DNA of 36,877 bases, taken from contig JAHBMJ010001008.1 in NCBI GenBank assembly GCA_018398765.1, positions 1 through 36,877 of the forward strand. The letters are read 5' to 3'. This document shows, piece after piece, positions 32,192 through 36,877 of this stretch. Source of the DNA: Chromera velia (lineage: Eukaryota; Sar; Chromeraceae). The number at the start of each line of letters is the position of its first letter. Position 1 is the first letter of the stretch. Under the pieces are notes generated by a model. That model was not told where the DNA came from. It made no database searches and saw only the letters and a program-made list of their open reading frames with translations. A program made the translations under genes and the position numbers.

Positions 32192-33299
32192 CTAGGCGAC
32201 GCACAGTGGTAAAAAAAAAAAAAAATCTGAAAACGTCTATTCTTTTTTTTTTTATTTATTTAAAATTTTATTGTATATGTAAAAAAAAATAAAGGTTAAA
32301 TGACTAGCTTCAACTAGAGTTTGAATTATGTCTAGGATCCCAGTTTCACTTTTAGCTTGATACACGCTTAAAAGGATTGACCCAAACTAGCTTCGACTAG
32401 AGCTTCGAAATGTATATCGTCCTAGATATCGTCAAAGAGCCAGTCAAAAAACTTCTCTTCTGTCTGCTCTTCTGTCTGCATCCATGCATCCATCCTTCTT
32501 GTCACTCTTTGCATAGGATAAAAGAGAGCCTCCTTTTCCCTTTGCCCGCCCGCTCACCTTCGTCCCTGTAATCCCCTTTTGCGATGGTCGCTGCGTGCAG
32601 TGCCATACACGCAGACTTTATTCATTTTTCAATTAACATGAATGGTGAAACGGCGGTGAAACGTCTGAAACGAACATACAAAACAAAAGAAGCGAAAGCA
32701 GGAGCAAAGACCACCATATTTACCCAATCTTCATGATGGCCTTGTAATCACTCAGGATAAGCAAGGTGATAATGCAGATACAGCGGCCAGCCATGAAAAT
32801 GTGTTCAACCAAGAGCACGAGTCGATACCGCATGGGGATGATACTGAAGTAGCTGCAGAATTTACGAGAAAGAAAGGGCGGATGCAAGTCAATATGAATG
32901 GAAAACAAGAATATATTAAGACATGTTAGTTTTTTTAACAGACACAGCAAAGAGAAGAGAGAAAAGTCTGGTGACAGTGCAGTTAAACAAAGGAAAAAAG
33001 ATCGGTTGGTCCGTGTTCAACAAAGTCGATGATGGAATGGTGAAGACACTAGTAGAGACACTAGTAGAGATAAACATATAATAACAACTAGGACTAGAAC
33101 TAGGGTTGAAACTAGGGTTGAAAGATGTTTAAAACTTAAATAGTAATAAGTTTGCGAGGAAGTTAGTTTAAAAAGACTTCTAAAAGGTGCTCCTCTAGGT
33201 GCTCAGGCTCCTAGAAGTGCTCTAGGAAATCCTTCATTAAAAAAAAAAAAATCTGAAAAGGTCCTTTTTTTTTTTTTTTTACCACTGTGCGCCGCCTAG
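32192..33299. mobile_element. hAT-like transposon, 1108 bp, non-coding
   Basis: Inverted termini CTAGGCG(A/G)CGCACAGTGGT followed by poly-A on each strand and by TCTGAAAA further in. Perfect 8-bp target duplication GAGCTGCC (32184-32191, 33300-33307). No transposase frame is visible, so it is non-autonomous. Its right end lies about 40 bp from the end of the chromodomain gene. Confidence 0.9.
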
Positions 33300-33337
33300 G
33301 AGCTGCCAGGGCACGCCTGTGAAGAAAAGGCCTTTAT

Positions 33338-34769
33338 TTACCGGGGAGATTGAGGAGAAGGGGGACGAATGATACGCGTACAAGAAGTCTGGCCAGTATT
33401 GCTAACCCTTTTGTACCAAAGACGCCGTTGACCACCTCTAACGTCTGTAGGAAAGAAAGACGACGTCCGTTTCAAGGGCCGTTTGAACATAATACAAGGA
33501 TACTGATGGCCGTTCTGGCTAGAGAGGAAGAGATTGAGCGCCTGTGTATAGTGAGGTGGAGTAGGGGAGCTGGCAGATGCACTTGTAGCAGCAATTATAG
33601 GTTTGAGATCATTCATTTCTGTTATCTTGAATATGGGATGAAGATTTGCAAGTTCATTCTGCAAATGCGGTGGGAGCTGCGTTTTCAGAAACTCTTTAAG
33701 CTCTGCACGGCTTGATAACCAGCTTGTGGTGGGACAAGACTTTGTTTTATCGCCGGTCTCAAGTTTTATTCCTGACTCCTGCATTTTAACAGCAGCAGCG
33801 CGGTCCATGGAATCCTCTACCTCAAAAAAATTGAGGACTGCCAGGCGTTCGTCAAGCAGCTGGACGTCTTGTCTCACCTTATGGTGGTACTCAACAAGCA
33901 GACGGTCCTCGGTGCCCTGGAAGTTTGATGCTGGAATCCACTGCAGATTATCTGGGCCTAATGGGTAGTCTTTCCATTGGACCGTATGGTGGTTGCGCTT
34001 CTCATCGTAGTCAAAAAAAAATTTGACCTCCCACTCTACGTCATCGGAAGATTGGGAAGTCATTGAGTCTGGCTCTTCTTCTATATTTCTAATTTGAGAA
34101 GGACAGATCCCTTTAATTGATTCTGAGGTATTAGTAAAAGAGGTCGATATCGCCGTTTCCTTAGACCTTAATTGTAGTCAAGGCCAGAAGCCCAGCGTAA
34201 TTCTTGAATGTTCATTCTCATGACCTGTTTGTTTGCTCGTTCTTTTTACCGCTGACGTGCACCTTGATCAGCTTTTAGCTCCTCTTGACTCAATGCAATG
34301 CTCTTTAGGATCTTATGTTCTTCATCCAAGATTGCTGACTCTGTATAAAGGTTATAATATCGGACCATAGTAGATATGCGTCGATTCGGTAAACCTGCTT
34401 CACGACCTGGTCACGAAAAGACCGGAATGTTGTAAGTATATAGGCATGAGAGATGTTAATTAACCATTCTTGGCGGGACTCAAAAATCTGCACTAGGCTT
34501 TTGAGCTTATAGTCGCTGAATAAGTCGAGAAGTATCTATTCCAAATGATCTAACCGCGTTTGTGTAACCGCAGGCGGAAATACTAGGACACAGATTATGT
34601 TGAAACCCCACGGATAACACAAGTGGTACTGGTCTAGTCTACGGTCTGGGTTCTTCAACGTGCTACCAATTTTAACAAGTGATGGACATGCTAGGAAAGG
34701 ATTTTCTAATGCGTAGAGAATTGGGCGATTAACGTTAATGAGACAGGCAATAGCACCACCGGCAGGCAT
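33338..34769 (-). CDS. T5orf172 (GIY-YIG-like) domain plus chromodomain gene
   Basis: The N-terminal part starts at ATG 34769. ILYALENP, LVKIGST, NPDRRLDQYH and RLDHLE give the Tyr, Gly, Arg and Glu pattern of the T5orf172 branch of GIY-YIG-like nucleases. A TAG at 34538 lies directly after that Glu, yet protein-like sequence continues in frame (ILLDLFSDYKLKS) to TAA at 34307. A middle stretch in another frame (about 34330-34063) again shows only TAA/TAG interruptions and ends in TGA. From about 34177 (ATG 34063) a third frame holds a chromodomain (VEWEVKFFFDYDE, HTVQWKDYPLG, NLQWIPASNF) followed by a Ser/Pro-rich tail, ending TAA at 33340. Frame changes mean introns or indels, so joining the parts into one gene is inference. 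It may be host or mobile-element encoded. Confidence 0.55.
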
Positions 34770-34820
34770 ATTTTTTTCCTTTTAATTATTTTACAAGGCG
34801 GGGTGCCGAAGCAATCAGCC

Positions 34821-35284
34821 ATGCTATGCGATCGCGAATGTATGACACTAGATTATGAAGATACTCGGCAACTTGCCGATCAAAGGCAAGCAGGTCAGCA
34901 TTTTTTCTCCAGAGAAGAGATTCTAGAGTACCTCCCGTTTCAAACACGTGGTGAGCATTACTCGTTAGTTCCCAGAGGCTACAAAGTTACGCTAGCACTG
35001 AAAGAGGTGCTAGTGGGGCAATGGTATCAAAATCCAGGTTTTCCAGAAGCTACGCTAGGACTGCAGTCTGTACATAAATCTTCAGGCGGGACTCGGTGAT
35101 GCGTTCAAGAAGATTTTCATATCGAAGAGAGACGGCAGACGGGAAGAGACGGCAGTGTGAGTGGACCGTACTTGGAGCTTGGAGAGCCGACAGCCACTAT
35201 CCGCCAACGCGCGCTAACGTCTGCATACACTACAAAACACTTGTGGCTTGCAGGCCGCGTTCTAGTGTCGTACCAGGTAACTAG
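34821..35284 (+). CDS. Uncertain ORF divergent from the T5orf172 gene
   Basis: ATG 34821 opens 92 codons of plausible sequence ending in TGA at 35097. The same frame stays free of stops to TAG at 35296, which suggests an interrupted coding region. Start codons of this and the T5orf172 gene are about 50 bp apart, head to head. No family recognised. It could be a decayed mobile-element gene or chance. Confidence 0.2.
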
Positions 35285-35617
35285 GAAAAGGCTCATCTAG
35301 GTCTACCAAGGCATTATCTATTAAACTTTCATCTAGTGTATCTAGTAGGCTTGCTGAAGTCTCGATCACTTGCGTGCTAGCGGCTACAAACGGTACAAGG
35401 TGAAAAGGGATAATTAGACTGCTGCTAGGGCAGTGAGGGCCCAGAAAGTCGGCGATAAGCGCTCGGATAAGAGCAGGGAACCTAAAGATCGTTTTTCGAT
35501 TTTTGTTGCTTTCATTTTTTTATTTCTAGAAAACGTTGCGATGCCCATTAGAACCTGCAGATCGATCAATCGTTTGCCGTTTGGTTTGATGCAATGCAGG
35601 CCGGCTTGGGAGTCTAC

Positions 35618-35651
<34 letters not shown>

Positions 35652-35803
35652 GGTGACATACAGTTCTGCTTGGTTTTGGTCTAGGTTTGGGCATGTGAGA
35701 GCGATGGTGCATCAAGTCAAGTCAAGTCACGTCGGGTACAAACTTTTTTTAACGCTTTCACAAATACAGCACCTGCATCATGATGGACAGGATTTAAAAT
35801 TCA
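35285..35803. other. Intergenic with (ATTG)n repeat
   Basis: No gene recognised. A perfect (TGAT)-type repeat occupies 35620-35648. No LINE hairpin accompanies it, so I treat it as a plain microsatellite. Confidence 0.45.
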
Positions 35804-36410
35804 TTATCGAGACACTGCCGGTATTGATGCATCAGGAGGTAACTGCAGCGAAGCGGTGTCTGTACTGTGCAAAGTAGTGTCAGAAACACCTCGCCGAACC
35901 CCGAATACCCGTGACGGATTTCGCGTGGAATTCAGCAGTCCACGTGCATCAAGAAGGGAACGGGTACTTTCTTCTTGTCTCCTAAGCGGACAACTCCAGC
36001 ACTTTGGACGTTTCTGTGGCCACCCGTCACGTCGTATTTTCCCGCAAAGTTTGCACCCCCTCTCTACCGCACCAATTACGAAGAGAGCCAGGGCGACCAT
36101 CGCCGCAAGGGAGCCAAGGTCACCTGCTATCACAAGTCCTTTTCTGGCAGCCGCCGATGCCACCAAAAAGGCCAACGCGCCCACTTGGAGAGCGAATGAG
36201 AGAGACGAACTGGTTCCAGGTGCCCTCCTCAGTCCTTCCTGCACTGGGACGCACAAGACAATTGGTGCGTCATCGAATACATCATGCAATACATGTGTTG
36301 AAAAAATCACGATCAAACCCCGCCGATCCACTCACCTTCGAGCTTGTCCAGGATAGTTGCCAGGCGGTCCCGGTCCACTGCAAGGAAGCGGTAGCACGTA
36401 TCTTGCAAAG
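35804..36410 (-). CDS. 3' exons of a small membrane protein with a CxxC pair
   Basis: Exon 36410-36336 (amphipathic, RFLAVDRDRLATILDKLE) ends at a strong GTGAGT donor. It joins in phase to 36243-35804 at a CCCAG acceptor. The second exon encodes two hydrophobic segments (ALQVGALAFLVASAAA and LGSLAAMVALALFVIGAV), then C-x2-C-x14-C-x2-C (zinc-ribbon-like) and a Ser/Thr-rich tail. It ends TAA followed immediately by TGA. The 5' exons were not resolved. An overlapping plus-strand frame (35856-36356) is judged a shadow because it lacks hydrophobic segments and splice support. Family not recognised. Confidence 0.42.
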
Positions 36411-36877
36411 CTGGTCCCCGGATCGAAATTTTCCCAGGCGATGACCATGTGGAAAGGGAAAAAGAAGCAAACCGACAGAAAAAAAATGAGTGCAGTGACA
36501 CACACTCTAGCTCGGCGGTCACGGTTGAACCCGAGGTGAGGCACACAGGCACGCCCGCATGACACGCGAAAAAGCCCCACGACACCCCCGGCCAGCCTTA
36601 AACACTTGGTGACTCAGGCACGCACCTACTATGCACTCAGACACCCGTTCCTCACAGCTGGACGCCCGATCAAACGGCGTCCTTGCCACACACCCCACAT
36701 CACGCGTCTATAGAAAATGGAGAGATAGAGGGTATGCTGGGAAAATTTTCGTTCGGGCGACGAAAAAAAGTCTTAGAACGGAGAAGGCCCGCAAACACTC
36801 AAAGCTCCACAGACCACGCAAACCCGAGACCAGACCTTCCAATTCAGACACACACGCACTTCTCTCACGGCTCGCAT

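Noticed and set aside
6660-34580. Recurring CCGCAGGC word (about 6669, 6737, 7350, 16313, 34569)
   Set aside because: Found in different contexts (MITE, GC-rich spacer, nested hAT, coding exon) with no shared flanks, so probably coincidental.
35620-35648. Second LINE tail on the minus strand
   Set aside because: The (ATTG)n run is not preceded by the GC-rich hairpin or any LINE sequence.
35856-36356. Plus-strand ORF of 166 codons
   Set aside because: Antisense of the minus-strand exons that have hydrophobic segments, a CxxC pair and good splice sites.

Overview
This is eukaryotic nuclear DNA from a protist-like genome. Genes are sparse. Conserved genes have GT-AG introns of roughly 90-1100 bp that contain CT/GT microsatellites. 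Long tetranucleotide satellites and several kinds of mobile element fill the spaces. A chromerid-like alveolate alga is my best guess from general character; this is inference and nothing in the window proves it. There are no operons and I recognised no RNA genes.

Layout. 1-406: partial unknown gene (-). 1.4-2.8 kb: purine and GACT-type satellite. 3.3-7.0 kb: two copies of a dispersed repeat, one split by a small inverted-repeat transposon. 8.07-14.43 kb: a complete 12-13 exon gene (+) for a GOST-family (TMEM87/GPR107-like) Golgi seven-helix protein. 15.1-17.1 kb: two nested hAT-like elements, each with a perfect 8-bp target duplication. 18.84-19.04 kb: a 200-bp hAT-like MITE. 19.3-20.4 kb: an AT-hook gene (-). 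20.7-28.04 kb: a near full-length LINE (+) with coiled-coil region, AP-endonuclease, reverse transcriptase, C-terminal zinc finger, 3' hairpin and (ATCA)7 tail. 28.55-29.85 kb: class I fructose-bisphosphate aldolase (-). 30.2-31.24 kb: an intronless DUF262 (GmrSD N-terminal family) gene (+), divergent from the aldolase. 32.19-33.30 kb: another hAT-like element. 33.3-34.8 kb: a T5orf172 (GIY-YIG-like) plus chromodomain gene (-). 35.8-36.4 kb: the 3' part of a small membrane-protein gene (-).

The main discovery concerns stop codons. The LINE reading frame runs about 2,390 codons and is interrupted 19 times, 13 by TAG and 6 by TAA and never by TGA, then ends at TGA. All recognisable catalytic motifs are intact. 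One TAA sits exactly where reverse transcriptases carry the near-invariant Gln of motif B, and another where LINEs usually carry Gln. Two further loci, the AT-hook gene and the T5orf172/chromodomain gene, show the same pattern. Aldolase, the DUF262 gene, and probably the GOST gene end in TGA. The simplest reading is that UAA/UAG are decoded (probably as Gln) and UGA is the terminator, at least for these genes. Against a fully genome-wide reassignment, the roughly 40 Gln codons of the three conserved genes are all CAA/CAG.
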